Below the pieces are notes generated by a model. It saw only the letters and a program-made list of their open reading frames with translations. It did no database searches and had not been told where the DNA came from. Shown piece by piece: positions 1-8,699 of a stretch of DNA of 64,000 nt. The stretch covers positions 62,001-126,000 of the forward strand of contig NZ_MIJE01000022.1 of NCBI RefSeq assembly GCF_001730225.1, written 5' to 3'. The position numbers and the translations under genes are program-made. Source of the stretch: Desulfuribacillus alkaliarsenatis. GTDB lineage: Bacteria > Bacillota > Bacilli > Desulfuribacillales > Desulfuribacillaceae. Position 1 is the first letter of the stretch; each line of letters opens with the position of its first letter.

Positions 1-142
1 ACAGACCTCATTTAAGGGATTGGTAGAAGCAGAAGCAACTATAATGGAGCACTTGACGGAAGATGAAGTCGAGGATTGCTTCGATCCTAGATATCATGTG
101 AAACATGTAGACACGATTTTCAAACGTATTGGTTTAATATAG
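1..142 (+). CDS. purB: Adenylosuccinate lyase, C-terminal end (partial)
   Basis: The reading frame open from base 2 to the TAG at 140-142 encodes the last 46 residues of a protein; the start lies outside the window. The end contains EDCFDPRYHVKHVDTIFKR, which matches the usual C-terminal tail of bacterial PurB (a Cys/Asn-Phe-Asp-Pro segment, then His-Val-Asp-x-Ile-Phe-x-Arg). PurB removes fumarate from SAICAR and adenylosuccinate in purine synthesis. It is followed after 27 nt by purC, the normal Bacillota pur order, which supports the call. Confidence 0.88.
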   Translation, partial: QTSFKGLVEAEATIMEHLTEDEVEDCFDPRYHVKHVDTIFKRIGLI

Positions 143-169
143 TTTAAATTTTTAGGAGGGTATTTTTAA

Positions 170-883
170 ATGCAAAAGGGTCAAATGCTTTATGAAGGAA
201 AGGCAAAGAAAATATTTCGCACCGATGACGAAAACATCTATTGGGTTGTATATAAAGATGACGCTACTGCATTTAATGGCGCAAAGAAGGGGCAAGTAGC
301 TAACAAAGGCTTATTAAATAACAAAATAAGCTCATTATTCTTCAAAATGCTTAAAAAAGAGGGCATTGATAATCACTTCATTGAGAACATCTCAGAGAAT
401 GAACAGCTTATTAAAAAGGTTGAAATTATCAATGTAGAGGTTGTTGTCAGGAACGTGGCTACTGGATCTTTAGTTAAAAGGTTAGGATTCACGGAAGGCG
501 AAGAATTATCAGAGCCAATTGTTGAATTTTATTACAAAAACGACGCATTAAATGACCCTTTTATAAACGAAGACCATATAAAGATTTTGAAGCTTGCAGA
601 CCCTGGACAGGTACAGCAAATGAGGGAGCAGGGTTTACGAGTAAATACAGTATTAAAGCGTTTTATGGAGCAGCTAGGTATTATATTGGTTGATTTCAAG
701 CTAGAGTTCGGAGTAGACAGTGAAGGTAAAGTATTACTGGCTGACGAAATATCTCCTGATACCTGTCGATTCTGGGATATAAAAACCCAGGAGAAGCTAG
801 ACAAAGACCGTTTCCGTCAAGATTTAGGTGGCGTAGAAGAAGCCTATCAAGAAATTCTAAAACGATTGGAGGCCAAAATATAA
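170..883 (+). CDS. purC: SAICAR synthetase
   Basis: 237 residues, the usual length for bacterial PurC (phosphoribosylaminoimidazole-succinocarboxamide synthase), which ligates aspartate to CAIR using ATP. Visible hallmarks are the N-terminal YEGKAKKIF strand, the VVVRNVATGSLVKR segment near residue 90, and the family signature LADEISPDTCRFWD near residue 190. The start ATG is preceded by AGGAGGG at a good distance. Its stop overlaps the first base of the purF start (TAATG), so the two are translationally coupled in the pur operon. Confidence 0.97.
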   Translation: MQKGQMLYEGKAKKIFRTDDENIYWVVYKDDATAFNGAKKGQVANKGLLNNKISSLFFKMLKKEGIDNHFIENISENEQLIKKVEIINVEVVVRNVATGSLVKRLGFTEGEELSEPIVEFYYKNDALNDPFINEDHIKILKLADPGQVQQMREQGLRVNTVLKRFMEQLGIILVDFKLEFGVDSEGKVLLADEISPDTCRFWDIKTQEKLDKDRFRQDLGGVEEAYQEILKRLEAKI

Positions 884-2277
884 TGTGTGGTGTATTTGGC
901 ATCTTTAACAACAAAAATGCAGCTCAGCTCACGTATTATGCCTTATATGCACTACAGCACAGAGGTCAAGAAAGTGCTGGAATCGTAGCAAATGACAATG
1001 GCAATCTTAATTCTCACAAAGGACTTGGACTAGTTGCAGATGTGTTCACAGAAGAGAAAATAGAAACTCTGAAAGGCACTTCGGCTATTGGGCATGTGCG
1101 TTACTCAACAACAGGCATAAACTCACTACAAAATGTACAACCGATTTTCTTCAATTATCGTCGTGGAAACCTGGCAATTGCTCATAATGGAAATCTTGTT
1201 AATGCCCATCAGTTACGAAGCCACCTGGAGCGCCAAGGGAGCATTTTCCAGGGTACGAGTGATACTGAAGTAGCTGCCCACCTAATTGCCCGTTCAGGCT
1301 ATGAGAACACTGAGGAGGCTGTCAAAGAGAGCTTAAGTATGCTTAAAGGTTCATATGCGATGCTATTCATGTCTGATACTAAGCTTATTGCTGTAAGGGA
1401 TCCTAATGGCATTCGCCCACTTTCTTTAGGGAAATTAAATGGTAGTTATGTAGTTTCCTCAGAGACCTGTGCATTCGATACGATCGGTGCTACTTATATT
1501 CGTGACGTAGAGCCTGGTGAGATTATTATGATTACTAAGGACGGAATTACAAGTGATCGTATCACTAGCTTTCCAAAAAGAGCTACCTGTGTGTTTGAAT
1601 ATATTTATTTTGCGCGTCCAGATAGTAATATTGAAGGACTTAACGTTCATTCTGCTCGCAAAGAGCTTGGCAAAAAGCTGTTTCAAGAAGCTCCAGTAGT
1701 AGCTGATGTTGTCACGGGCGTACCTGACTCAAGTATTTCTGCTGCAATCGGTTTCGCTGAAGAAGCAGGAATTCCATATGAGCTAGGGTTAATTAAAAAT
1801 CGCTACATTGGTAGGACGTTTATCCAGCCTTCACAAGAACTGCGCGAACGTGGTGTGCGTTTAAAGCTAAGTGCCGTACGTAAGGTTGTGGAAGGTAAAC
1901 GTGTAGTTATGATTGACGATTCAATTGTAAGAGGAACTACTAGTGGACGAATTGTTAATATGCTAAGGGAAGCAGGGGCGACTGAGGTTCATGTGCGTAT
2001 TAGCTCGCCGCCAGTAACCCATTCCTGCTATTATGGAATTGACACATCTGCTAGGGAAGAGTTAATTGCAGCTAACAAGACGATTGAAGAGATTCGCGAG
2101 CATATAGGTGCGGACTCATTAGCGTTTTTAAGTACTGACGAAATGATTAATACCTTTGGTGAACGTACAGATTTATGTGGTGAAGATAAGAACTGTAGCG
2201 GTTATTGCGAAGGTTGTTTTACGGGATCATATCCTACAGAGATAATAGAGCAGTCCAAGTTTAGCTTAGAGCGCTAA
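883..2277 (+). CDS. purF: Amidophosphoribosyltransferase
   Basis: 464 residues. PurF moves the glutamine amide to PRPP, the first committed step of purine synthesis. The protein begins Met-Cys-Gly-Val-Phe-Gly, so the catalytic N-terminal Cys is residue 2 and only Met removal is needed; the cleaved propeptide known from Bacillus subtilis PurF is absent. The PRPP-binding loop VMIDDSIVRGTT is near residue 344. Cysteines near residues 232 and 375 and the closing CSGYCEGC cluster fit the ligands of the [4Fe-4S] cluster known in the Bacillus enzyme. The C-terminal codons lie in a tandem repeat. Confidence 0.97.
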   Translation: MCGVFGIFNNKNAAQLTYYALYALQHRGQESAGIVANDNGNLNSHKGLGLVADVFTEEKIETLKGTSAIGHVRYSTTGINSLQNVQPIFFNYRRGNLAIAHNGNLVNAHQLRSHLERQGSIFQGTSDTEVAAHLIARSGYENTEEAVKESLSMLKGSYAMLFMSDTKLIAVRDPNGIRPLSLGKLNGSYVVSSETCAFDTIGATYIRDVEPGEIIMITKDGITSDRITSFPKRATCVFEYIYFARPDSNIEGLNVHSARKELGKKLFQEAPVVADVVTGVPDSSISAAIGFAEEAGIPYELGLIKNRYIGRTFIQPSQELRERGVRLKLSAVRKVVEGKRVVMIDDSIVRGTTSGRIVNMLREAGATEVHVRISSPPVTHSCYYGIDTSAREELIAANKTIEEIREHIGADSLAFLSTDEMINTFGERTDLCGEDKNCSGYCEGCFTGSYPTEIIEQSKFSLER

Positions 2278-2323
2278 CGAATTTAGTTTAGAACGCTAAC
2301 AAGTTTAGTTTAGAACGTTAGGG
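2260..2323 (+). repeat. Three imperfect 22-bp tandem repeats at the purF-purM junction
   Basis: Units begin at 2260, 2282 and 2304, each of the form TTTAGyTTAGArCGyTAAC plus a few variable bases. The first unit encodes the last residues of PurF and its stop codon; the other two fill the intergenic gap just before the purM ribosome site (AGGGAGG). The pattern is consistent with slippage duplication of the purF tail. No function is evident. Confidence 0.75.
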
Positions 2324-2335
2324 AGGCATAATAGA

Positions 2336-3406
2336 ATGAGTTTATATAAAGATGCTGGTGTAGATATTGATGCAGGTAATGAAGCAGTTGACCGTATGAA
2401 GCCCCATGTAAAGAAAACATGGCGTAAAGAGGTATTAACGGATTTAGGTAGCTTTGGTGCGTTATTTCAATTAGATTTACAAAAATTCCATGAGCCTGTT
2501 TTAGTTTCAGGAACAGATGGTGTAGGCACAAAGCTAAAAGTTGCTTTTGCCTTAGATAAGCACGATACGATAGGTATTGATGCTGTAGCTATGTGTGTTA
2601 ATGATATCGTTGTGCAGGGCGCTGAACCATTGTTTTTCCTAGATTACTTAGCCTGTGGGAAGCTTGAGCCTGGAAAGGTAGAGCAAATCGTTAAGGGTAT
2701 AGCTGATGGTTGTGCCCAGTCAGGCTGCGCTTTAATCGGCGGAGAGACAGCGGAAATGCCAGGTATGTACGCAGATGGAGAATACGATATTGCAGGATTT
2801 TCTGTAGGAGCCGTTAATAAAAGCGAAATCATTGATGGATCTAAAGTTGCAGAGGGAAGCGTAATTATCGGCCTTGCATCTAGTGGGGTACATTCAAATG
2901 GTCTATCACTTGTACGTAAGATAATTGCAGATAACAATATAGCTTTTACCGACTCATTTGCAGAGCAAGTTAGTACAAATTTAAGCGCTGATTTAGCTAA
3001 TAAAACTGTTGGTGAGGTTATACTTGAGCCTACAAAGCTTTATGTGAAATCAGTCCTAGCTGTTAAAGATAATTTCGAGCTGCAGGCTGCTGCCCATATT
3101 ACTGGCGGTGGATTTTACGAGAACATACCTAGAGTATTTCCTGAGAAATATAAAGCAGTAATAGAAAAAGATACATGGACAGTTCCGGCTGTGTTTAGCT
3201 TCCTGCAAGAAAAAGGCGGAGTACCAGAGCGTGAGATGTATCGTACCTTTAACATGGGTGTCGGGATGATGTTAATTGTTCCAGCAGAGCAGCAGGAGCA
3301 AGTACTAAAGTTTCTTGCTGACTTAGGTGAGCAGGCTTATAAAATAGGACATATAGAGCAACGAAATGCTGAAGAAGCAGGTGTCATCATTAGTGGAATC
3401 GAATAA
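2336..3406 (+). CDS. purM: AIR synthetase (phosphoribosylformylglycinamidine cyclo-ligase)
   Basis: 356 residues; converts FGAM to AIR with ATP. Family motifs visible are [12 protein letters not shown] near residue 60, the [15 protein letters not shown] stretch near residue 88, [11 protein letters not shown] near residue 138 and the late [13 protein letters not shown] near residue 252. The start has AGGGAGG 8 to 9 nt upstream. The 3' end overlaps the chosen purN start. Part of the pur operon. Confidence 0.97.
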   Translation: MSLYKDAGVDIDAGNEAVDRMKPHVKKTWRKEVLTDLGSFGALFQLDLQKFHEPVLVSGTDGVGTKLKVAFALDKHDTIGIDAVAMCVNDIVVQGAEPLFFLDYLACGKLEPGKVEQIVKGIADGCAQSGCALIGGETAEMPGMYADGEYDIAGFSVGAVNKSEIIDGSKVAEGSVIIGLASSGVHSNGLSLVRKIIADNNIAFTDSFAEQVSTNLSADLANKTVGEVILEPTKLYVKSVLAVKDNFELQAAAHITGGGFYENIPRVFPEKYKAVIEKDTWTVPAVFSFLQEKGGVPEREMYRTFNMGVGMMLIVPAEQQEQVLKFLADLGEQAYKIGHIEQRNAEEAGVIISGIE

Positions 3407-4046
3407 TCATAAGCAGAGTAATTGTATTACTAATAGAAATTCTAAGCTAGCTGTTGCTGTACTGGCTTCAGGAAACGGATCAAATCTACAAGCATTAATT
3501 GATGCCCAGCAAGAAGGAAGTCTATCCTATGAAATCAAAGTCGTAATTACGGACAAGCATGGTGCAAGAGCAGTTTCACGTGCAAGGGAATCCAATATAG
3601 TAGCATATGAGTATGCACCGAAAGATTACCCATCAAAAGCAGACTATGAGCAGCAAGTCCTTAACTGTCTAAATAAACATAATATTGAACTGGTGGTTTT
3701 AGCAGGCTATATGCGTATTGTTGGAGCAACACTTTTAAACGCATTCGATGGGCGGATGATTAATTTGCATCCGTCACTGCTACCATCCTTTCAAGGAATT
3801 CATGCGCCACAGCAGGCCATTGATGCAGGTGTTAAAGTTTCGGGCTGTACAATCCATTTTGTTGATGAAGGATTAGATACGGGACCGATTATAGCGCAGC
3901 AGCCTGTTACTGTAACATTTGCTGATAATGCGGATACATTACAAGCAAAAATCCAAAAGCTAGAACATAAACTAATCGTCGATGTCGTAGAGCTAATTGC
4001 CCAAGGGCGTGTAAAGCGTCATGGGAGGATTATAGAAATTATATAG
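3393..4046 (+). CDS. purN: Phosphoribosylglycinamide formyltransferase
   Basis: About 217 residues from the chosen GTG; formylates GAR using 10-formyl-THF. The [11 protein letters not shown] nucleotide-binding start, the GYMRIVG segment, the catalytic [12 protein letters not shown] motif and the [16 protein letters not shown] block are all present. The start is uncertain: GTG at 3393 has an AGGTG about 9 nt upstream and overlaps the purM end, while an ATG at 3366 would add nine residues without a clear ribosome site. The product carries roughly 20 extra N-terminal residues compared with typical PurN. Confidence 0.93.
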   Translation: MESNNHKQSNCITNRNSKLAVAVLASGNGSNLQALIDAQQEGSLSYEIKVVITDKHGARAVSRARESNIVAYEYAPKDYPSKADYEQQVLNCLNKHNIELVVLAGYMRIVGATLLNAFDGRMINLHPSLLPSFQGIHAPQQAIDAGVKVSGCTIHFVDEGLDTGPIIAQQPVTVTFADNADTLQAKIQKLEHKLIVDVVELIAQGRVKRHGRIIEII

Positions 4047-4055
4047 TGTGGGTAT

Positions 4056-4380
4056 GTGTGGGTAAGTGCATGGGAAACGAATCCAACTCACTCACTAAGG
4101 TTTCCGACTTTGAAAGTGTGGGCAAGGCGCAGAGGTCGCATTCGACCCATGAACTAACGCTTTCAGCTTTAACATTCGCTAAGCTCGATTACCTAAAGCT
4201 CCCAACTCGCAAACTACACTCGGACACGGAAGCTTCTTAACGGTAATCTTCACTAAGCGACTGTACAAGCCTCCAGCAAAAGGTTCAAGCTGCCGAACAC
4301 GACCCCTACGCCCAGTAGGATGCAAGTTAACAACTGTTTCACAAGTTTGTTCCGTAGAACCCATTCCCCATGCACCACAC
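4056..4380 (+). ncRNA. Structured non-coding domain A between purN and purH
   Basis: No credible gene lies between purN and purH (619 nt). The first half is closed by a long-range helix: GTGTGG (4056-4061) and TGCATGGG (4067-4074) pair with CCCATGCA (4367-4374) and CCACAC (4375-4380), leaving a five-base bulge. Inside are local hairpins GGAAAC/GTTTCC (4073-4078 with 4100-4105, an alternative to part of the closing helix), GGTCG/CGACC (4135-4148) and CCTAC/GTAGG (4305-4319). This was paired by eye; I do not recognise the class. It is on the pur operon transcript if that reads through. Confidence 0.45.
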
Positions 4381-4437
4381 GAGAGATTGGAAAATATATT
4401 TTCAAGCAGTCAGCATAAATATCGTTATATTGTAGCG

Positions 4438-4617
4438 GTGATGAGTGGGAATGTGTGAAGGAGCGATCTATAGTGACAGGCTACTACTAGCTCTTAGTGC
4501 AGGATAGGTTGGAACTTCAACTGTCTGACCGAAGGGAGTTTTGAAGTTTCCCTATCCAAACTTAGAGCTAGTGGAGCCGAAAACGGGTGAGCGAGTTTAC
4601 ATATTTCTACTCATCAC
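4438..4617 (+). ncRNA. Structured non-coding domain B: 180-nt rod-like hairpin before purH
   Basis: Three stacked helices form one long rod. The outer helix pairs 4438-4459 with 4596-4617, 22 continuous pairs of which four are G-U. The middle helix pairs 4479-4494 with 4564-4578 with one bulged A. The inner one pairs 4502-4520 with 4541-4557 with a two-base bulge. The G-U pairs favour a role as RNA over a plain DNA palindrome. A second copy of the terminal TACTCATCAC follows at 4630-4639, just before the purH ribosome site. A miniature mobile element is an alternative reading. Confidence 0.55.
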
Positions 4618-4665
4618 TTCTTCATCGTTACTCATCACAAAAGATAGAAAACGGAGGTTATAACA

Positions 4666-6210
4666 TTGAAAAAACGAGCCCTTGTATCTGTTTCTGACAA
4701 GACGGGAATTGTCGAATTAGCAAAACAATTAATAGAGTTAGATGTAGAGATAATTTCTACAGGCGGAACGAAAAAGTTATTACAGGAAAATCAAGTGCCA
4801 GTTATCGGCATATCTGATGTAACAGGGTTTCCTGAAATCCTAGATGGTCGTGTTAAGACCCTTCATCCTAATGTGCATGGGGGTTTACTAGCGCGTAGGG
4901 ACTTACCTGCCCATGTTGAGCAAATGAACGAGAATAATATCGAGGCTATCGACTTTGTTATTGTAAATCTATATCCATTTAGGGAGACAATTTCAAAACC
5001 TGATGTTACCTTAGAAGATGCGATTGAAAACATTGATATTGGTGGTCCAAGCATGCTACGCTCAGCAGCTAAAAACCACAAGGATGTTATCGTACTTGTA
5101 GACAGCAAGGATTACGCTCCTGTTCTTAATGAATTAAAGGAGCAGGGTGAGGTTTCCTATGAGACGAGACTGGCGCTAGCAGCGAAGGTATTCCGTCATA
5201 CGGCAGCTTACGATTCGTTAATTAGCAAATATTTATCAAAACAAGCAGGTCAAGTATTCCCTGAGAAGCTAACTATGACCTATGAAAAGATTCAAGATTT
5301 ACGTTATGGAGAAAATCCGCATCAAAAAGCAGCTTTTTATCGTGAAGCACTTCCTGATGTAGGTAATATAGCGACTGCTAAACAACTCCACGGAAAAGAA
5401 TTATCATATAACAACATTAACGACGCTAATGCGGCCTTAAGCATCGTTGCAGAATTTACTGAACCAGCAGTAGTAGCAATTAAGCACACAAATCCATGTG
5501 GTGTTGGTGTAGCTAGAGATATTTTTGGTGCCTACCAAAAAGCATATGAGGCAGACCCTGTATCTATTTTCGGTGGGATAGTGGCCTTGAACCGTGAAGT
5601 AGATGGACTTACGGCAAATGCCATGAAGGATATTTTCTTAGAAATTATTATTGCACCTAAATTCTCAGAGAAGGCATTAACTATACTTGCAGCTAAGAAG
5701 AATTTGCGCTTACTAGAAGTAGACATGGAGCAGCTAGCAAACAACGCTAGAAACCCATTTACTTCGTTAAAAGTTGGTGGAGGAATTTTAGTTCAAGGGC
5801 AGGATACTAAGACGATTAATCAAGGTGATTTAAAAGTTGTCACTAAGCGTCAACCAACTACTGAGGAAATTACGCAAATGCTGTTTGCTTGGAAAGTTGT
5901 AAAACACGTAAAATCTAACGCAATTGTACTGGCAAAAGAAGATCAAACAATTGGTGTGGGTGCTGGGCAAATGAACCGTGTTGGTTCAGCTAAAATTGCC
6001 ATTGAGCAAGCTGCAGATAAAGCAAAAGGCTCCGTACTTGCTTCAGACGCTTTCTTCCCAATGCCTGACACAGTTGAAGCAGCGGCGGCAGCTGGTGTAA
6101 CGGCGATTATCCAACCAGGTGGCTCGATTAAAGACGAGGACTCTATTAAAGAGGCGGACAAGCACGGAATCACAATGGTGTTTACTGGAGTTAGGCACTT
6201 TAAACATTAA
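4666..6210 (+). CDS. purH: Bifunctional AICAR formyltransferase / IMP cyclohydrolase
   Basis: 514 residues with TTG start preceded by GGAGG. It carries out the last two steps to IMP. The N-terminal third is the MGS-like cyclohydrolase domain ([16 protein letters not shown] at the start, [20 protein letters not shown] near residue 66). The rest is the AICAR transformylase domain with [13 protein letters not shown] near residue 217, the Lys-His pair in IKHTNPCG near residue 270 and the terminal GVRHF. It is separated from purN by the structured region described above. Confidence 0.97.
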   Translation: MKKRALVSVSDKTGIVELAKQLIELDVEIISTGGTKKLLQENQVPVIGISDVTGFPEILDGRVKTLHPNVHGGLLARRDLPAHVEQMNENNIEAIDFVIVNLYPFRETISKPDVTLEDAIENIDIGGPSMLRSAAKNHKDVIVLVDSKDYAPVLNELKEQGEVSYETRLALAAKVFRHTAAYDSLISKYLSKQAGQVFPEKLTMTYEKIQDLRYGENPHQKAAFYREALPDVGNIATAKQLHGKELSYNNINDANAALSIVAEFTEPAVVAIKHTNPCGVGVARDIFGAYQKAYEADPVSIFGGIVALNREVDGLTANAMKDIFLEIIIAPKFSEKALTILAAKKNLRLLEVDMEQLANNARNPFTSLKVGGGILVQGQDTKTINQGDLKVVTKRQPTTEEITQMLFAWKVVKHVKSNAIVLAKEDQTIGVGAGQMNRVGSAKIAIEQAADKAKGSVLASDAFFPMPDTVEAAAAAGVTAIIQPGGSIKDEDSIKEADKHGITMVFTGVRHFKH

Positions 6211-6274
6211 TTTACGCGGATAGGTTCATTAAGGGTAAGAATTTTACTGTTGGGAATTTTTGAGGAGGATGATT

Positions 6275-7564
6275 ATGCGAATACTTGTAGTTGGACGTGG
6301 AGGGCGTGAACACACATTAGCTTGGAAGCTTGCGCAAAGCTCAGAAATAACAAATGTATATGTGGCGCCAGGAAATCCAGGAATAGCTAGAACGGCTAAA
6401 TGTGAGTGTGTTGATATAGACGAGTTAAATATGGAAGAGCTTGTTACCTTTGCTATTCAAAAGACTATTGATTTAGTGGTAGTAGGCCCAGAAGCACCTC
6501 TATCTGCAGGATTAGTTGATGAGATGATAGGGGCAGGGATTCCAGCATTTGGACCTTCAAAGGAAGCGGCACAAATTGAGGCAAGTAAAGAGTTTGCTAA
6601 GAAGTTAATGGTTGAAAACAATATCCCTACGGCAGCATATGCGTCGTTTACCGACCTTGAATCAGCGAAGGAGTATGTCAAACAGCAGGGGGCACCAATT
6701 GTTGTCAAGGCGGACGGTCTAGCAGCAGGTAAAGGTGTAGTTGTGGCGATGACGGAAGCAGAAGCTTTAGATGCCCTAGATCAAATAATGGGTGATAGCA
6801 TTTTCGGTACGGCAGGAAGTCGTGTTGTTATTGAGCAATTCCTTGAGGGTGAAGAGGTAACGATAATGGCCTTTGTCGATGGAAAAACAATTAAGCCAAT
6901 GGCTATGGCCCAGGATCACAAACCGGTATTTGATAATGATGAAGGACCGAACACGGGAGGTATGGGTACTTATTCTCCTGTACCACAATTTGCTGAGTCG
7001 TTAACAGATGAAGTTGTTAAGACTATTATTCAACCAACTGTGGAAGCATTACAGAAACAGGGAATCACATATAAAGGTGTACTATACGCTGGTTTGATGG
7101 TTACTAAAGATGGTCCGAAGGTTATAGAATTTAATGCTCGATTTGGTGATCCAGAGACACAGGTAATCCTGCCGAGGCTTGAGACTGACATTATGACTAT
7201 ATTTAACGCGGTGATTCAAGGTAAATTGGAGTATGTAGACGTTGAATGGTCAAATGATGCCACAGTTTGCATAGTTATGGCGTCAGAGGGTTACCCAGGG
7301 AATTATGATAAGGGTAGACCAATTCGAGGTTTAGAGGGAGTTGCTGAGGAGTTCGGCAATAATGTTGCTGTATTCCATGCGGGTACTAATGAGAAGGATG
7401 GTCAGATAGTTACTAATGGAGGCCGGGTTTTAGGTGTTATGGGTAGAGGAATAGACTTGCTTCAAGCTAGAGATAATGCATATCAAGCAGTTTCTAAGAT
7501 AGAATTTGCAGGTGCTCACTATCGCACTGATATCGGTTTAAAGGCGATTAAAAATGTACAATAA
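6275..7564 (+). CDS. purD: Phosphoribosylamine-glycine ligase (GAR synthetase)
   Basis: 429 residues from the ATG at 6275, which has AGGAGG six bases upstream; upstream TTG/ATG codons lie in or too near that site. It joins glycine to phosphoribosylamine with ATP. N-terminal MRILVVGRGGREH, the ATP-grasp core (PIVVKADGLAAGKGVVVA near residue 140, the EGEEVTIMAF strand) and NARFGDPETQ near residue 287 identify the family. It overlaps the next gene by 11 nt. Confidence 0.97.
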   Translation: MRILVVGRGGREHTLAWKLAQSSEITNVYVAPGNPGIARTAKCECVDIDELNMEELVTFAIQKTIDLVVVGPEAPLSAGLVDEMIGAGIPAFGPSKEAAQIEASKEFAKKLMVENNIPTAAYASFTDLESAKEYVKQQGAPIVVKADGLAAGKGVVVAMTEAEALDALDQIMGDSIFGTAGSRVVIEQFLEGEEVTIMAFVDGKTIKPMAMAQDHKPVFDNDEGPNTGGMGTYSPVPQFAESLTDEVVKTIIQPTVEALQKQGITYKGVLYAGLMVTKDGPKVIEFNARFGDPETQVILPRLETDIMTIFNAVIQGKLEYVDVEWSNDATVCIVMASEGYPGNYDKGRPIRGLEGVAEEFGNNVAVFHAGTNEKDGQIVTNGGRVLGVMGRGIDLLQARDNAYQAVSKIEFAGAHYRTDIGLKAIKNVQ

Positions 7565-8375
7565 CGATAAGCAAGCACTTCAGGCAAAGCGATACAAAGG
7601 GTACTTTCTAGATTTAGATGGAACTATTTATCGAGGGACAGAACCGATTCCTGAAGCGATTGATTTTGTTAAGAATTTACAAGAGCAGGATATTCCGTTT
7701 CTGTTTCTTACCAATAATTCGTCGAAAACACAAAAGCAGGTAGCTGACAAAATATGTGCCTTTGGTCTTGATATAACTGAAGATCATGTTTATACATCAA
7801 GTATGGCTGCAGCTAGGTATTTATTAGAGACAAATAAAACCAGTGAAGATAAACAAAATGATACAGTAAGTGTCTGGATAATTGGGGAGGATGGACTTAG
7901 GGATGCAATGCAGTCAGTTGGAATTCCTGAGAACGAAACAAATCCCACTTATGTAGTTATGGGTATTGATCATTACATCAGCTATGAAAAACTTGCAACA
8001 GCTTGTTTAGCAATAACTAACGGCGCTAAGTTATTAGCAACGAATTTAGATCGAGCAATACCGACAGAACGGGGCTTGCTTCCTGGCAATGGTTCCCTAG
8101 TATCTGTAGTGACGACCGCAACTGGTGTAAATCCAATAGTAGTTGGCAAACCAACAAGTATTATAACGAGATTTGCCCTTGAAAAAATAGGCTTATCGAA
8201 GGAAGATGTAATTATGGTTGGAGATAATTATGACACGGATATACGTACGGGCTTTAATGCAGGTATGGACACACTGCTAGTATATTCAGGCTTAACAACT
8301 AAGGAAGAAGTCTCAACATATGAGCAGAAACCTACATATGAAGTAGATACGCTAAAGAACTGGGATATTTTATAA
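7554..8375 (+). CDS. HAD-superfamily phosphatase, NagD/p-nitrophenyl phosphatase type
   Basis: 273 residues. HAD motif I FLDLDGTIYRG near residue 18, motif II Thr in FLTNNSSKT near residue 52, motif III Lys in VVGKPTS near residue 197 and motif IV GDNYDTDI near residue 222 are complete, and the C2-type cap between motifs II and III places it in the NagD/AraL/YutF group. Such enzymes hydrolyse small sugar or nucleotide phosphates. It overlaps purD by 11 nt, so it is likely co-translated as the last gene of the pur operon; a nucleotide-related substrate is inferred only from that. Confidence 0.87.
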   Translation: MYNNDKQALQAKRYKGYFLDLDGTIYRGTEPIPEAIDFVKNLQEQDIPFLFLTNNSSKTQKQVADKICAFGLDITEDHVYTSSMAAARYLLETNKTSEDKQNDTVSVWIIGEDGLRDAMQSVGIPENETNPTYVVMGIDHYISYEKLATACLAITNGAKLLATNLDRAIPTERGLLPGNGSLVSVVTTATGVNPIVVGKPTSIITRFALEKIGLSKEDVIMVGDNYDTDIRTGFNAGMDTLLVYSGLTTKEEVSTYEQKPTYEVDTLKNWDIL

Positions 8376-8441
8376 GTCTAATTAGATAAGTCGGCTATTA
8401 ACAAGTTAAATACCCATAAGGTATCTTATTACTAGACATAA

Positions 8442-8470
8442 TTGACTATTAGGTTGGAATATGAAATAAT
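8442..8470 (+). promoter_or_regulatory. Candidate promoter for the small RNA / mscS leader
   Basis: TTGACT at 8442-8447 is followed after 17 nt by AATAAT at 8465-8470. This is a plausible sigma-A promoter in the 324-nt gap between the HAD gene and mscS. The predicted transcript would start near 8477. Confidence 0.4.
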
Positions 8471-8476
8471 GTTATT

Positions 8477-8604
8477 AGAACTAAGCTAACATGTAATAGC
8501 AATAAAGCTTATTACTGTTTCTTACCCCGACATTATATTTGAAGAAAGGCAATTTAATATTGCGTATCTTCAGGGGCTGCTAAACTAGCAGCTCTATTTT
8601 TTTG
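8477..8604 (+). ncRNA. Candidate small RNA or mscS attenuator ending in an intrinsic terminator
   Basis: This roughly 130-nt stretch carries no open frame. It holds three hairpins in a row: GTAATAGC with GCTTATTAC (8493-8515), GAAGA/TCTTC enclosing GCAAT/ATTGC (8541-8571), and a terminator GGCTGCTA/TAGCAGCT followed by TATTTTTTT (8573-8603). A promoter-like pair lies just upstream. The arrangement is that of a free-standing small RNA, or of a 5' leader that controls read-through into mscS at 8700. It does not resemble any RNA family I recognise. Confidence 0.4.
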
Positions 8605-8699
8605 CTTAGCATTATGTATACAACTTGATTTGATACATATACATGTTACTATTAAATTACAAGGCTGATTAGGATTTAGAATTTGGAGGAGCAATATAT

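Noticed and set aside
4046-4240. Open frame of 64 codons after purN
   Set aside because: No ribosome site, odd composition, and it lies inside the strongly base-paired region; read as non-coding.
4179-4364. Minus-strand open frame of 61 codons between purN and purH
   Set aside because: Resembles no family I know, no ribosome site; considered an IscB/TnpB remnant but no RuvC, HNH or zinc motif can be seen.
4056-4617. Group I or group II intron
   Set aside because: No domain V, no GUGYG/AY ends that fit and no P7/S core; the rod-like fold does not match.
4056-4617. OLE RNA
   Set aside because: Length is similar, but OLE genes sit next to oapA and isoprenoid genes, which are absent here, and I cannot confirm its core motifs.
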